A stretch of 64,000 nucleotides of DNA from Cryobacterium sp. SO1 (GCF_004210215.2 NZ_CP067394.1:3410001-3474000), one strand, 5' to 3'. Shown: positions 1-9,750, numbered from the stretch's first letter. The notes: generated by a model from the letters alone, not told the origin. Numbers and translations: made by a program.

Positions 1-15
1 AAAGGTAGTGCCGTC

Positions 16-756
16 GTGACACTCGACAGCCCGGTCCTCGCCACAGGCGCCGTGCCCAAGCACGTGCAGTTGCGGTCCATCCTGCTCGAACGAGTCGAGA
101 CCACGTTGGCGCCCCACGCCGCGATCCCGCCGGAACGCAAGTTGATGACCAAGTACGGCGTGAGCCGGTCGACGGTGCGGGAGGCGATCCGTCAGCTGGT
201 CGACGAGGGTGTGCTCTACCGCATCCAGGGCAAGGGCACCTTCGTCACCGGTGAGCGCGTGCAGAGCGACCTGCACCTTGCGTCGTTCACCGAGGACATG
301 CGCCGGCGCGGCCTGGTGCCCGCCACCGTCGTGATGGGGTCCAGGTTGATCGAGGCGCCCCTCGACGTGCGGGCGGCGCTGGGCCTCAAGGCCGGTGCGC
401 AGGTGCAGCGGGTCGAGCGCCTGCGGCTCGCGGGCGGCATCCCGATGGCCTTCGAACGCGGCTATTACCCCGCGGGTCTGCTGCCCGACCTCGGCGGCCA
501 GGACCTCACACGTTCGCTGTACGCCACCTTCGCCACCGAGTACGGCCTGCGCATCGATCACGCCGAACAGACCGCGTGGGCCGAGACCGCAACTTCCGAA
601 CTCGCCGAACCCCTCGGGATCACCGAGGGCGTTCCCCTTCTCGTTTTCCTCCGCACCTCGTCGGCGGGGTCCACCCCAGTTGAGCATGTCACCTCCTGGT
701 ATCGGGGCGACCGCTACCAGATCCACATGACCCTCGACCTCAATCACGACCTGTAA
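16..756 (+). CDS. GntR-family regulator with UTRA domain (DasR/NagR-like)
   Basis: A 246-residue repressor/activator type protein. Residues about 15-80 form the GntR winged helix (PPERKLMTKYGVSRSTVREA, then a wing ending GKGTFV). Residues about 95-240 form the UTRA effector domain, which in the family binds phosphorylated sugars. The GTG start at 16 follows an AAAGG stretch. It lies just upstream, in the same direction, of a PTS EIIC gene and nagB, so the likely job is control of N-acetylglucosamine or related amino-sugar uptake. Family membership is seen; the effector is inferred from neighbours. Confidence 0.88.
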   Translation: MTLDSPVLATGAVPKHVQLRSILLERVETTLAPHAAIPPERKLMTKYGVSRSTVREAIRQLVDEGVLYRIQGKGTFVTGERVQSDLHLASFTEDMRRRGLVPATVVMGSRLIEAPLDVRAALGLKAGAQVQRVERLRLAGGIPMAFERGYYPAGLLPDLGGQDLTRSLYATFATEYGLRIDHAEQTAWAETATSELAEPLGITEGVPLLVFLRTSSAGSTPVEHVTSWYRGDRYQIHMTLDLNHDL

Positions 757-900
757 TTCAGCCTGCCCAGCCCCACCGGGGCGGCCCGCCGGACCCTCCG
801 GCAGCGCCAGCGCGCCGTGTTGCGGGAGCATCCCCCTCGACCTGCACCAGTTCCGTTCACCCGCCCACAGAAAATCCGAGCACAATCACAGGAGGAATCC

Positions 901-2145
<1,245 letters not shown>

Positions 2146-2240
2146 CCCGGTCGGCCGGTGTCGCGGGCCCCGCTCGCGGCACCGGCCGGCAGCACGTTTC
2201 CCGCACCATCCACTCATCACCATCGCACCTGGAGCATCCC

Positions 2241-3026
2241 TTGGCTGAAGTAGTCGTCCTCGAATCCGAGACGAACGCCGGCATCATCGCCGCCGCATCG
2301 ATCAGAGCGCTGATCAACCAGAAAGCGGATGCCGTCCTCGGTCTCGCCACCGGCTCCACCCCGATGTCGCTCTACAGCGCCCTCGCCGACTCGCTGCGGC
2401 AGGACCCGCTGGATGTCAGCCGGGTGCGCGGTTTCGCCCTCGACGAATACGTGGGGCTGCCCAGCGGGCACCCGGAGAGCTACCGGGCCGTGATCACCCG
2501 CGACGCGGTGCTGCCCATCGGTCTCACCCCCGGCAACATCCGGGTGCCCAACGGCGACCCGGCCACCCTCGAAACCGCGGGCACCGACTACGAGGCCGCC
2601 ATCCGCGCCGCCGGCGGCGTCGACGTGCAGATCCTCGGCATCGGCCGTACCGGCCACGTCGGTTTCAACGAACCCGGTTCCTCCTTCGCGTCGCTCACCC
2701 GGGTGAAGACCCTCACCCAGAAGACCAGGGCCGACAACGCCCGGTTCTTCGACTCCCCCGACGACGTGCCCATTCACTGCATCACTCAGGGGCTGGGCAC
2801 CATCCGCCGGGCCCGCCACCTGATCCTGCTGGCCTTCGGCGAGGAGAAGGCCGAGGCCATCGCCGCGGCGGTCGAGGGACCGGTCACCTCCAGCAGCCCG
2901 GGTTCCGTCATTCAGTTGCACCCGCATGTCACGGTGCTCGTGGACGAGGCGGCCGCCTCCCGCCTGGCCAACCTGGCCTACTACCGGTACGCGTACGCGA
3001 ACAAGCCGGCCTGGCAGGTCGTCTAG
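2241..3026 (+). CDS. nagB: Glucosamine-6-phosphate deaminase
   Basis: A 261-residue cytosolic enzyme that converts glucosamine-6-phosphate to fructose-6-phosphate and ammonia, the step that feeds amino sugars into glycolysis. Family motifs seen: LGLATGSTP (phosphate loop), FALDEYVGL (catalytic Asp region), ILGIGRTGHVGFNEPGSSF (active-site loop) and a late LAFGEEKAEAI. The canonical text is GxNGHIGFNEP; here Arg-Thr replaces Asn/Asp-Gly in the loop (GIGRTGHVGF), which is worth noting. The start is TTG at 2241 with GGAG 7 bases upstream; reading further upstream gives non-family sequence. It is the third gene of the amino-sugar cluster. Confidence 0.93.
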   Translation: MAEVVVLESETNAGIIAAASIRALINQKADAVLGLATGSTPMSLYSALADSLRQDPLDVSRVRGFALDEYVGLPSGHPESYRAVITRDAVLPIGLTPGNIRVPNGDPATLETAGTDYEAAIRAAGGVDVQILGIGRTGHVGFNEPGSSFASLTRVKTLTQKTRADNARFFDSPDDVPIHCITQGLGTIRRARHLILLAFGEEKAEAIAAAVEGPVTSSSPGSVIQLHPHVTVLVDEAAASRLANLAYYRYAYANKPAWQVV

Positions 3027-3661
3027 ACCAGCGCAGCCAGAGCGGCGATCACCGCGGCCGCTCCGAGAGCGACGACCAGGCCGTAACCACAGGCGCTCAG
3101 GATCGTCTGGCCGCGCACCCCGATTCGGCCGCCCCCGACCGTTCCGAGCGCAACCAGGACCAGTTGCCAGGAGAGGGAGGCGGCCACGGCGCCGGCCACG
3201 AATACGAGCGGCGCCGCCTCGAGGCCGAGAGACGGCGGGAGTGCCGCGGTCAGCGCCGCGAAGTAGAGCAGCGTCGCCGGGTTCACAAGGGTGAGCCCGG
3301 CGAACGTCGCGAAGACCCGGCCGGATGCCGGCGGGCGGCGCACCCGGTCGGAGACCACGGCCTGGGCCGTGCGGCGCATCAGCCCGTGGACGCCCAGCGC
3401 CACGAGGACCAGCCCGGCACACAGCGCCGGCGCCGCTCCCCACGAGACGATCACCGGAGCGGCCGCTCTGCCCAGCAGCACCGCGGCGGCGCAGTAAAGC
3501 CCGTCGACCATCGCCACGGCCAGCGCGGCGGCGGCCCCGGCCCGGAAGCCGCCGGCCAGGGCCTCCCGCATCACGAGCAGGCCGATCGCGCCGAGCGGCA
3601 CGGCCACGCCCCAGCCCGCCAGCAGCCCGCCGACGAACAACGGCCCCCAGGTGATCTCCAT
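3023..3661 (-). CDS. LysE-family amino-acid exporter
   Basis: A 212-residue membrane protein starting MEITWGPLFVGGLLAG, with about six hydrophobic segments and the LysE/RhtB layout. Such proteins export basic or other amino acids by proton exchange. The ATG at 3661 is chosen because the sequence upstream is not hydrophobic and overlaps the regulator gene. It is divergent from an Lrp/AsnC regulator 69 bases away, the classic arrangement of an exporter with its amino-acid-sensing activator. Its 3' end overlaps the last 4 bases of nagB in the convergent orientation. Confidence 0.87.
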   Translation of the reverse strand: MEITWGPLFVGGLLAGWGVAVPLGAIGLLVMREALAGGFRAGAAAALAVAMVDGLYCAAAVLLGRAAAPVIVSWGAAPALCAGLVLVALGVHGLMRRTAQAVVSDRVRRPPASGRVFATFAGLTLVNPATLLYFAALTAALPPSLGLEAAPLVFVAGAVAASLSWQLVLVALGTVGGGRIGVRGQTILSACGYGLVVALGAAAVIAALAALV

Positions 3662-3730
3662 GCGCACGATCCTGCCCTGCCGCCGCAGCCCGACCCTAGT
3701 ATTTCTCGGCGACACGGATACGATCGCGGC

Positions 3731-4171
3731 ATGGACGATCTCGACGGCGAAATTATCGGCATTCTGCGCACCGACGGGCGCATTTCCTTCAGTGCGCTCG
3801 GGGCCGCGGTGGGGCTCAGCACGAATGCCGCCGCCGCCAGGGTGCGAAAGCTCGAGGCCTCCGGTGTCATCGTGGGCTACCGGGCCGTTCTCGCCGACGA
3901 CTCCCCGTTGGGACCGCTCGGGCTGGAGGCGTTCATCGACGTGCGGCTCCGCGCCGACGCCGACTCCGAAACCTTCCTCCTCGCGGCGCTGGCCGAGCCC
4001 GAGGTGCGCGATGCCGCGCACGTGACCGGTCCCTATGACTACCTGCTGCACGTCTGGGTCAGCGACACCACCCACCTGAACGAGTTGTTGCACCGCCTGA
4101 AAAGCCAGGCCGGAGCCGGCCAGACCCAGACCCGGCTTGCGCTGCGCCCGCCCGCCACCGCGAGGGAGTGA
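3731..4171 (+). CDS. Lrp/AsnC-family transcriptional regulator
   Basis: A 146-residue regulator. Residues 1-60 hold the AsnC-type HTH (DDLDGEIIGILRTDGRISFSALG, then an LSTNAAAARVRKLEASGVI recognition region). Residues 65-140 hold the RAM ligand-binding fold (VRDAAHVTGPYDYLLHVWV). The start ATG at 3731 begins the conserved first helix. It probably senses an amino acid and controls the divergent LysE exporter and perhaps azlCD downstream (inferred from position). Confidence 0.88.
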   Translation: MDDLDGEIIGILRTDGRISFSALGAAVGLSTNAAAARVRKLEASGVIVGYRAVLADDSPLGPLGLEAFIDVRLRADADSETFLLAALAEPEVRDAAHVTGPYDYLLHVWVSDTTHLNELLHRLKSQAGAGQTQTRLALRPPATARE

Positions 4172-4193
4172 CCCGCGCCGGTAGGATCGTGCG

Positions 4194-4937
4194 GTGCCCA
4201 CGTCCCTCGCCCAGTCCCCCGGCGCCCGGGTCGGCCTGTCCATCGCCGTGGCGACCGGGTTGTACGGCGTCTCGTTCGGCGCCCTGTCCGTCGCGTCCGG
4301 CTTGACCGTCTGGCAGACCCAGGCGCTCAGCCTGCTGCTGTTCTCCGGCGGGTCACAGTTCGCGTTCATCGGGGTCATCGCCGGCGGCGGCACACCGGTG
4401 GCCGCCGCGAGCGCGGCGGCTCTCCTGGGCATCCGCAATGCGGTGTACGGGATGCAGATGAACGTGCTGCTGCACCCGCGCGGCTGGCGGCGGTTCGCCG
4501 CCGCCCACGTGACCATCGACGAGTCGTTGGCCACCAGCACCGGCCAGAGCGACCCCGTCGAGCAGAAACGCGGCTTCTGGGTCGCCGGGGTGGGCATCTT
4601 CGTGCTGTGGAACCTGTTCACCCTGGTCGGGTCGGTGGCCGGCGACGCACTGGGCGACCCGAAGCGGTGGGGCCTGGACGGCGCCGCCGTGGCCGCGTTC
4701 CTGGCGCTGCTCTGGCCTCGGCTGCGGTCGCGGGAGGCCGGCGCGATCGCCGTGGCCTGCGCGCTCGCCACCGTGCTCACCGTGCCGTTCGTGCCGCCCG
4801 GCATCCCGATCCTCGTTGCCGCGGTCGTCGCGGGCCTGATCGGCTGGTTCGGTTATCGCAGCGGGCCAGATGGCGAGGGCCTGGAGCCTGACATCGATCC
4901 GTACCCGGGCGAGCCCGGTCGAGTGGCAAGCTCGTGA
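4194..4937 (+). CDS. azlC: AzlC-family branched-chain amino-acid exporter subunit
   Basis: A 247-residue membrane protein with the AzlC signature (GVSFGALSVASGLTVWQTQALSLLLFSGGSQFAFIGV, positions about 25-62). In Bacillus and Corynebacterium the large AzlC/BrnF subunit acts with a small AzlD/BrnE partner to export branched-chain amino acids. The GTG start at 4194 follows the regulator by 22 bases. The stop overlaps the azlD start by 4 bases, so the two are translationally coupled. The acidic C-terminal tail is unremarkable. Confidence 0.9.
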   Translation: MPTSLAQSPGARVGLSIAVATGLYGVSFGALSVASGLTVWQTQALSLLLFSGGSQFAFIGVIAGGGTPVAAASAAALLGIRNAVYGMQMNVLLHPRGWRRFAAAHVTIDESLATSTGQSDPVEQKRGFWVAGVGIFVLWNLFTLVGSVAGDALGDPKRWGLDGAAVAAFLALLWPRLRSREAGAIAVACALATVLTVPFVPPGIPILVAAVVAGLIGWFGYRSGPDGEGLEPDIDPYPGEPGRVASS

Positions 4938-5245
4938 CCCTGTGGGGATGGATCCTCGTGGCCTGTGCCGTGGGTTTCCTCACCAAGCTGCTCGGCTACC
5001 TGGTGCCCAAGAAGTGGCTCACGAACCCCCGGGTGGCCCGCGTGGCCGGCACCCTGACCATCGGCCTGCTGGCCTCGCTCACGATCGCGAACACCATGGC
5101 GTCCGGTCAAACGCTCGCCGTCGACGCCAGGCTCGGCGCCCTCGTGGCGGCCGCAGTCGCGCTGTGGTTGAAGGCGCCGTTCCTCGTCGTCGTCATCGTG
5201 GGCGCGGCCGCGGCCGCCGGCCTGCGGCTGCTCGGCCTGCCGTAG
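4934..5245 (+). CDS. azlD: AzlD-family small exporter subunit
   Basis: A 103-residue protein with about four hydrophobic segments and the family stretch FLTKLLGYLVPKKWL near the N-terminus. It is the small partner of AzlC. The GTG start overlaps the azlC stop (GTGA). Length and order fit the two-component exporter. Confidence 0.9.
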   Translation: MTLWGWILVACAVGFLTKLLGYLVPKKWLTNPRVARVAGTLTIGLLASLTIANTMASGQTLAVDARLGALVAAAVALWLKAPFLVVVIVGAAAAAGLRLLGLP

Positions 5246-5551
5246 CCTCCAGCCCTTCATCCACTCCGGAGAAACGCTGGGGTTGCTACGCCTGGGCGCG
5301 ACCCTGGTGAGCGTCCCCCAGGAGGTGATCAAGGACCCGATGTGCTAATGTAGGTAGTTGCGCGTCGATCTTTATCACGATCCGACCTCTCCGCTGCCCC
5401 AATCCATGGCCGGAGCCGCTGCTCGACCGGGTCACTACCGGGTCGGACACACTCGACCGGGACTTTCGGTCGATCATCCACGCTGTTCGAATTCCGGCGC
5501 ACGCAATGCTGCGCGCCGCCTTCACACGTCCATACGAAAAGTACGATTTAC
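5246..5551. other. Intergenic stretch, no supported gene
   Basis: About 306 bases between azlD and a small sigma-like gene. Open frames here are short and show no family pattern. A GC-rich inverted repeat of the type CGACCGGG-ACTTT-CGGTCG lies near 5455-5475, and a TAATGT box near 5345 could be a promoter -10 element. Neither is strong. Confidence 0.4.
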
Positions 5552-5761
5552 ATGTTCACTCCCACCATCAACCTCGACAACGCCACGGAAGCCATCGACA
5601 CCCTGGCTCCCGAACACCGCCAGGCGATCTACCTCGCCTACTACGCGGGCTTCAACAATGACCAGGTCGCCGATCTCCTCGGCGTCACCACAGCCGTCGC
5701 CGACAGTCGCCTCAGCGAGGGCCTCACACACCTGCGCGAAGCCCTCCGCGTCGCCGCCTGA
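5552..5761 (+). CDS. Stand-alone sigma-70 region 4-like HTH protein
   Basis: A 69-residue protein. Residues about 14-66 read as a sigma region 4.2 helix-turn-helix (TLAPEHRQAIYLAYYAGFNNDQVADLLGV, then SRLSEGLTHLREAL). Region 2 and the linker of an ECF sigma factor are absent, so it cannot act as a normal sigma factor. It may be a DNA-binding regulator or the surviving end of a sigma gene; the sequence upstream shows no region 2 in any frame. Confidence 0.6.
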   Translation: MFTPTINLDNATEAIDTLAPEHRQAIYLAYYAGFNNDQVADLLGVTTAVADSRLSEGLTHLREALRVAA

Positions 5762-5772
5762 GCTCCGCCCCC

Positions 5773-6018
5773 TTAGATGGCGGCGATGACCGCGCTCATC
5801 GTGTGCGCCGCACCCGGCGCCAGGGTGATCGAGTCATCCTGCACATCCCCATCACAGATCGGCCGGTCGGGTGCGAACTCGCTGAGCGCGCTCATCCACA
5901 GCACCGGCGGCCGGTCCGTCGGTGTCCAGCGGGTCACGTGCGCACCGTGCAGGTACACCTCGGCCACCGAAGCACCGGACGAGCAGCGTGGCCAACTCGT
6001 CGAGCGGCTGCCCGGCAA
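5773..6018 (-). pseudogene. Internally deleted D-hexose-6-phosphate mutarotase remnant
   Basis: The frame reads as the N-terminal part of a D-hexose-6-phosphate mutarotase (AEVYLHGAHVTRWTP, VLWMSALSEFAPDRPI) fused directly to its extreme C-terminus (DDSITLAPGAAHTMSAVIA). About 80 residues remain of a family usually near 290, so the catalytic middle is gone. I call it a deletion scar rather than a gene. The start at 6018 is only the first Met in frame. Confidence 0.62.
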
Positions 6019-6025
6019 TCGTGAA

Positions 6026-6487
6026 CTACTGGGCGACGCCCTCGAGTAGCATCACGAGCTCGTCGAGTTCGACGTCCCAGCCCTCTCGGTTCTGCTCAAG
6101 GCGTTCGCGGCGGTAGCGGGTGCCGCCGGGGAGTGTGTCGAAGCCCGATTCGATCACCGTGACATCCGTCCCGGTACCAGCATCTGCGATGGTGAAGCGC
6201 ACGTGCGTCGAGTACTCGTCGAGCTCTTCGGCGGGGATTCCCGACCAACGGAAGCCGAATGATCCGTCGGGCACCACCTCGGTGATTTCGATCGGGAAGC
6301 TGCCGTAGCCGTCCCAGTCGATGCTGCCCGTCGCACCGGGCTTGAGCGCGGCGAACCCCACAGCGTCTCCGAACCACTTGACCATCACCTCGGGGTCGGT
6401 CAACGCCTCCCAGACGCGCGCGCGCGGGGCCTCGATGTGCACGGTGCGGGTCACGGTGTGGCCCTTGATTCTTGCGTAATCAGACAC
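6026..6487 (-). CDS. SRPBCC/AHSA1-type START-fold protein
   Basis: A 153-residue protein with the AHSA1 pattern: TVTRTVHIEAPRARVWEALTDPE at residues 10-32, VMVKWFGD after it, and a C-terminal helix ending the fold. The family binds hydrophobic ligands in a helix-grip cavity; the ligand is unknown here. The ATG at 6487 gives the expected length. Confidence 0.83.
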   Translation of the reverse strand: MSDYARIKGHTVTRTVHIEAPRARVWEALTDPEVMVKWFGDAVGFAALKPGATGSIDWDGYGSFPIEITEVVPDGSFGFRWSGIPAEELDEYSTHVRFTIADAGTGTDVTVIESGFDTLPGGTRYRRERLEQNREGWDVELDELVMLLEGVAQ

Positions 6488-6625
6488 GGTGTTTCCTTCA
6501 CGTTCGAGCTGAGCGCGACGGGACAGTGCCCGCCGAGCGGCACGTCAACCAGTTCTGCAAACGCGCCTCATCGAGCGTACCCATGATTGCGAATCGGTTC
6601 ACGAGCAAGTGAGACGCTGGTCGCC

Positions 6626-7192
6626 CTATTCTGCTTCGCGTGCGAGCGCAGTGGTCGTAAGCCGCGCGTACATGAACATGTCGCACGGTTTGCCATCGAT
6701 CCGCTCCCAAGCGCGGAGCAGGCCCTCGCGTTGGTAGCCCGCACTCTCAGCAGTTCGCCAGGAGCCGCTGTTCCATGGCTCGACGTACAGCTCGACCCGA
6801 TCAAGTTCGGCGAGGTTCACCGCCCAGGCCGTGAGTGTGCCGAGCGCCTCGGCGGCATACCCCTGACGGCGTTGGGAGGGCGTGATCCAGTATCCGACAC
6901 TGGCTCGCACGCCCGCGCCAGCTGAGAAGTACAGTCCGATGTGCCCGACCGCGACGTCGGAAGCGTCAGCGATCGCAAAGACATAACCCGCGCGCGTCGC
7001 TAGACGATCTCGTTGGCGGGCGATGAAAGCCAGAGCCTCGGATTCACCGTCCGTTGACGGGACAGTCGTAAGGATGGGTATCAGGGAGTCCCGGGACGCT
7101 TCTTGAACTGTCGGGGCGTCCGAGTCACGCCATTCACGCAAGATCAATCGCTGGCCGTGAAGGGTCGGCAGTTCAAGAGGGCCGTCAGTCAT
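6626..7192 (-). CDS. GNAT-family N-acetyltransferase (RimJ-like)
   Basis: A 188-residue acetyltransferase. It starts LPTLHGQRLILREWRDSDAP (RimJ/RimL N-terminus) and carries the acetyl-CoA loop as YWITPSQRRQGYAAEAL near residue 110, followed by RVELYVEPWNSGSWRTAESAGYQREG. The substrate could be a ribosomal or small-molecule amine and is not predictable. It sits alone on the minus strand. Confidence 0.85.
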   Translation of the reverse strand: MTDGPLELPTLHGQRLILREWRDSDAPTVQEASRDSLIPILTTVPSTDGESEALAFIARQRDRLATRAGYVFAIADASDVAVGHIGLYFSAGAGVRASVGYWITPSQRRQGYAAEALGTLTAWAVNLAELDRVELYVEPWNSGSWRTAESAGYQREGLLRAWERIDGKPCDMFMYARLTTTALAREAE

Positions 7193-7302
7193 ACCGTGAT
7201 CATTTCACGGGCTGATATCGCTCGGCACATCGAGGCAAGAAAACCCCCTGACTCCCTTGAGAACAACGGAGATGGGACTTTCCGAGCGCGTTTACGGCGA
7301 AA

Positions 7303-7782
7303 TCAGGTGATCGTCGCCGGATCGGTTGGGATGGCGGGGGTTCGAGGCCAGGTCCCGGCGGAGCGCAGGATGAAGGCCAGGATCAGCACCTCGACGCCGA
7401 TGGTGAGGCCGTAGTAGAAGGCCCAGTCCCAGGACGCCCCTGCCGCGTTGAACACCATGACGGGGATGTACAGCGATGCAATAACGAGGTTCGTGGCACG
7501 GTTCACCCGGGCGGGCAGCGCCATGGAGAGCACCACCATCAGGGCCGGGATCGCGATGACCACGAAGAAAATGGACATCAAGGTCCCGCTGATGTCGAAC
7601 TCGAAAATGACGCCACCCCGGATTTCGTCGATTTCGCCGGGCTGGTAGAGGTGGAAGTAGTCGATGTAGATGACGAGGAACATCAGGCTCGTCCAGGCTG
7701 CCGCGAGCTTGGCCTGCACGGGGATGGGCGGGTTGTCGAGCCGGCTCGGGGTGTTCGTTCGGATTGTGCTAGTTCTGGACAT
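7303..7782 (-). CDS. DUF6326-type membrane protein
   Basis: A 159-residue protein with about four transmembrane segments (AAWTSLMFLVIYIDYFHLY, then LMSIFFVVIAIPALMVVLSM, and two more). It resembles the DUF6326 family, whose function is unknown. It is divergent from a TetR regulator and the shared promoter region holds two copies of an inverted repeat, so it is the probable target of that regulator. Confidence 0.72.
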   Translation of the reverse strand: MSRTSTIRTNTPSRLDNPPIPVQAKLAAAWTSLMFLVIYIDYFHLYQPGEIDEIRGGVIFEFDISGTLMSIFFVVIAIPALMVVLSMALPARVNRATNLVIASLYIPVMVFNAAGASWDWAFYYGLTIGVEVLILAFILRSAGTWPRTPAIPTDPATIT

Positions 7783-7810
7783 GGCGGACCTCCCAGGTTT
7801 TCAGAGAGAA

Positions 7811-7857
7811 CTTACGGGTGTAAGGACTGAACAACAGCGTAGCCTTACAAGCGTAAG
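7811..7857. promoter_or_regulatory. Two TetR-type operators, CTTAC-N4-GTAAG
   Basis: Two inverted repeats with identical half-sites lie at 7811-7824 (CTTACGGGTGTAAG) and 7844-7857 (CTTACAAGCGTAAG), centres 33 bases apart. They sit between the divergent DUF6326 and TetR genes. The spacing of about three helical turns and the position fit binding by the TetR protein and control of both promoters. Confidence 0.78.
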
Positions 7858-7874
7858 TGCGCAAGGATGAGAAG

Positions 7875-8540
7875 ATGACGCCGCGCACCCCTTTGAGCAG
7901 GAAGAGGATCATTGGCGCGGCCGCCGCGGTAGCCGACCAAGCGGGTGTTGCCGCCGTGAGCATGCGCAGTGTCGCGAAGGTGCTCGGCGTAGAGGCGATG
8001 TCGCTCTACCATCACGTCCCCAGCAAGGAGGCGCTGCTCGACGACCTCGCCGACTGGGTCTTCGAAAGGATCGAGCTGCCCGAGGTCGGCGGCAGCTGGC
8101 GGGAGGCGCTGACCGCCCGGGCACGATCGGCACGGTCGGTGCTCACGGCTCATCCGTGGGCGCTCGGGATGATGGTGCGCTCCAACCCCGGCCCAGCGCT
8201 GCTGCAGGACCACGACCGGCTACTCGGCGTGCTGATGACCCACGGGTTCAGCGCCGCGCTCGCGACACACGCGTTCTCCGCCATCGACGCCTACGTATAC
8301 GGGTTCGCGCTGACCGAGACGAGCCTGCCGTTCGAACCGGAGGACGGCGCCGAGGAGGCTTTCGCCGTCAAGGTCGCAGCGCCGGCGGAGCTGTATCCGC
8401 ACATTGCGCGGTCGCGCGCCGAGCTTTTCGGCGATGGCGGTTACGCGTTCGCGGACGAGTTCGACTACGGGTTGGAGCTGCTGCTTGAGAGCCTGGAACG
8501 TCGGGTCGCCGACGCGAGCCCCGCGCTGCGCGAGCGTTAA
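7875..8540 (+). CDS. TetR/AcrR-family repressor
   Basis: A 221-residue repressor. Residues 1-55 carry the TetR HTH (SRKRIIGAAAAVADQAGVAA, then MRSVAKVLGVEAMSLYHHVPSKEALLDDLA). The C-terminal half resembles the TetR_C domain of TetR class regulators. The ATG at 7875 is preferred over GTG 7857 because AAGGA sits 7 bases before it and because GTG 7857 falls inside an operator copy. It is likely autoregulated and represses the divergent membrane-protein gene. Confidence 0.85.
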   Translation: MTPRTPLSRKRIIGAAAAVADQAGVAAVSMRSVAKVLGVEAMSLYHHVPSKEALLDDLADWVFERIELPEVGGSWREALTARARSARSVLTAHPWALGMMVRSNPGPALLQDHDRLLGVLMTHGFSAALATHAFSAIDAYVYGFALTETSLPFEPEDGAEEAFAVKVAAPAELYPHIARSRAELFGDGGYAFADEFDYGLELLLESLERRVADASPALRER

Positions 8541-8605
8541 TGAGCGGCTCAGCTGGCTTTGCTTGCGCTCGGGGAGACCTCTCGCCGCGCCTCGATCCGG
8601 CGTGG

Positions 8606-9148
8606 TTAGGTCTGCGAGTCCCATCGGATCTCCCCGTCGCGCGCGATGTTCGAGATTCGCAATCCTTGGTGGCGGGCCACGGCAATCGAGGCGGCGTGTT
8701 CGGGATGGATGAACGCGGCGACACGGTCGACCCCATTGGATCGCAGCCACAGAATCATGTGCCGGGTGGCCTCTGACGCGAAGCCCTGGCCCTGGTGCGC
8801 CGGATTGATCAACCAAGCCACCTCTGCCATCAGGCCGTCGTTGTCCCCCTCGACAGTCGCCTGCACGAAGCCCACGATGGCATCGGAATCACGACGTCTG
8901 ACAATCCAGTTCAACCAATGCTGCGCCCCATCCGGTGAAATCCCGGCCACCTGAACGGCATAGCGCGCCTCGAGTTGGGCGAGGGTCGGTGGCGTGCCAC
9001 CGGTGAAGGTGTACAGCGACACGTGTGCGAGGACGTCAACCATCGGGGATGCGTGCTCGCGCGCGAGCGGCTCGAGGATCAGTCGAGTGGAAACCAGCGT
9101 TTCAGTCGTGTGCCTGTGCATGACACGAGCATTGCAGGTCGTCATCAC
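8606..9148 (-). CDS. GNAT-family N-acetyltransferase
   Basis: A 180-residue acetyltransferase of the RimJ/RimL type: STRLILEPLAREHASPMVDV at the N-terminus, EVAWLINPAHQGQGFASEA as the acetyl-CoA binding loop near residue 120, and HPEHAASIAVARHQGLR near the end. Several Met codons are possible at the start; the conserved part begins near residue 15, so the true start may be at the Met before HRHTTET. Its 5' end is 10 bases from the start of the 1.8-kb repeat. Confidence 0.82.
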   Translation of the reverse strand: MMTTCNARVMHRHTTETLVSTRLILEPLAREHASPMVDVLAHVSLYTFTGGTPPTLAQLEARYAVQVAGISPDGAQHWLNWIVRRRDSDAIVGFVQATVEGDNDGLMAEVAWLINPAHQGQGFASEATRHMILWLRSNGVDRVAAFIHPEHAASIAVARHQGLRISNIARDGEIRWDSQT

Positions 9149-9169
9149 GGTGGAAGTCCGTGCTTCCGG

Positions 9170-9478
9170 TCATGTCTTTCGATCCAGGGGTGGCGGGGTT
9201 TCCTTGAACAGGTCCGCCAACCAGCCCTCGCCCTGCGGTACGGCCTCTTTCGGTTGGCCGACCGGCGGGGCGTCCACATCCTCGCTGGCGGAGCTTGTCG
9301 TTCGCAGCGGGGGCAGCGACGGTGGCCGGCCCGGACGACTTCGGGTGCCCGCGAGGGCGATGACTTTGTCCAGCTCCCCGCGATCCAGCCACACCCCCCG
9401 GCAGATCGGGCAGACGTCGATCTCGATGCCGGTGCGGCGATCGACCACCAGCACGGCTGCGTCCTGAGGGCAGTTCAT
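9170..9478 (-). CDS. TFIIB-type zinc-ribbon protein (copy A)
   Basis: A 102-residue protein. Residues 1-40 form a zinc ribbon (MNCPQDAAVLV, CPICRGVWLDRGELDKVI), the zf-TFIIB family seen in many small bacterial proteins. The rest is Pro/Arg-rich and ends in WLADLFKETPPP. It overlaps the upstream small gene by 4 bases and is presumably co-transcribed with TerC. Function unknown. Confidence 0.78.
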   Translation of the reverse strand: MNCPQDAAVLVVDRRTGIEIDVCPICRGVWLDRGELDKVIALAGTRSRPGRPPSLPPLRTTSSASEDVDAPPVGQPKEAVPQGEGWLADLFKETPPPLDRKT

Positions 9479-9705
9479 ACGTGCTCCCTTCTGTGGCTGA
9501 ATAATTCGGCCAGCACTCGCACGCCGGCGAACAGGCCCACCCAGCGGTCCCGGTCGCGGGGAAGAATGATGTGCACACCCCTTTCACCGTGGCGGGTGAG
9601 CCTGAGGAGGTCTTCGGGCCATGGCACCCCGTCTAGGACCAGGCGGCCGACCGGCGCTTCGTGGGTGGGGCCGCGGAGCTGGCAGTCGCGACGAGTATGC
9701 GTCAT
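9475..9705 (-). CDS. Small conserved protein of unknown function (copy A)
   Basis: A 76-residue protein (RLVLDGVPWPEDLLRLTRHG, IILPRDRDRWVGLFAG). I do not recognise a family. It is supported by conservation in the second repeat copy, by the 4-base overlap with the zinc-ribbon gene, and by lying 45 bases after TerC in the same direction. Confidence 0.6.
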   Translation of the reverse strand: MTHTRRDCQLRGPTHEAPVGRLVLDGVPWPEDLLRLTRHGERGVHIILPRDRDRWVGLFAGVRVLAELFSHRREHV

Positions 9706-9750
9706 CGTGATCAGCTCGGTTCAGGGCCGGGGGCCACAGCGGGGTCCAGG

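Noticed and set aside
3023..4804. A 593-residue minus-strand frame covering LysE, the AsnC gene and azlC
   Set aside because: Only the C-terminal 212 residues are LysE; the rest is shadow of two convincing plus-strand genes.
5286..5525. 79-residue minus-strand frame before the sigma-like gene
   Set aside because: Ser/Arg-rich, no family pattern, no ribosome site.
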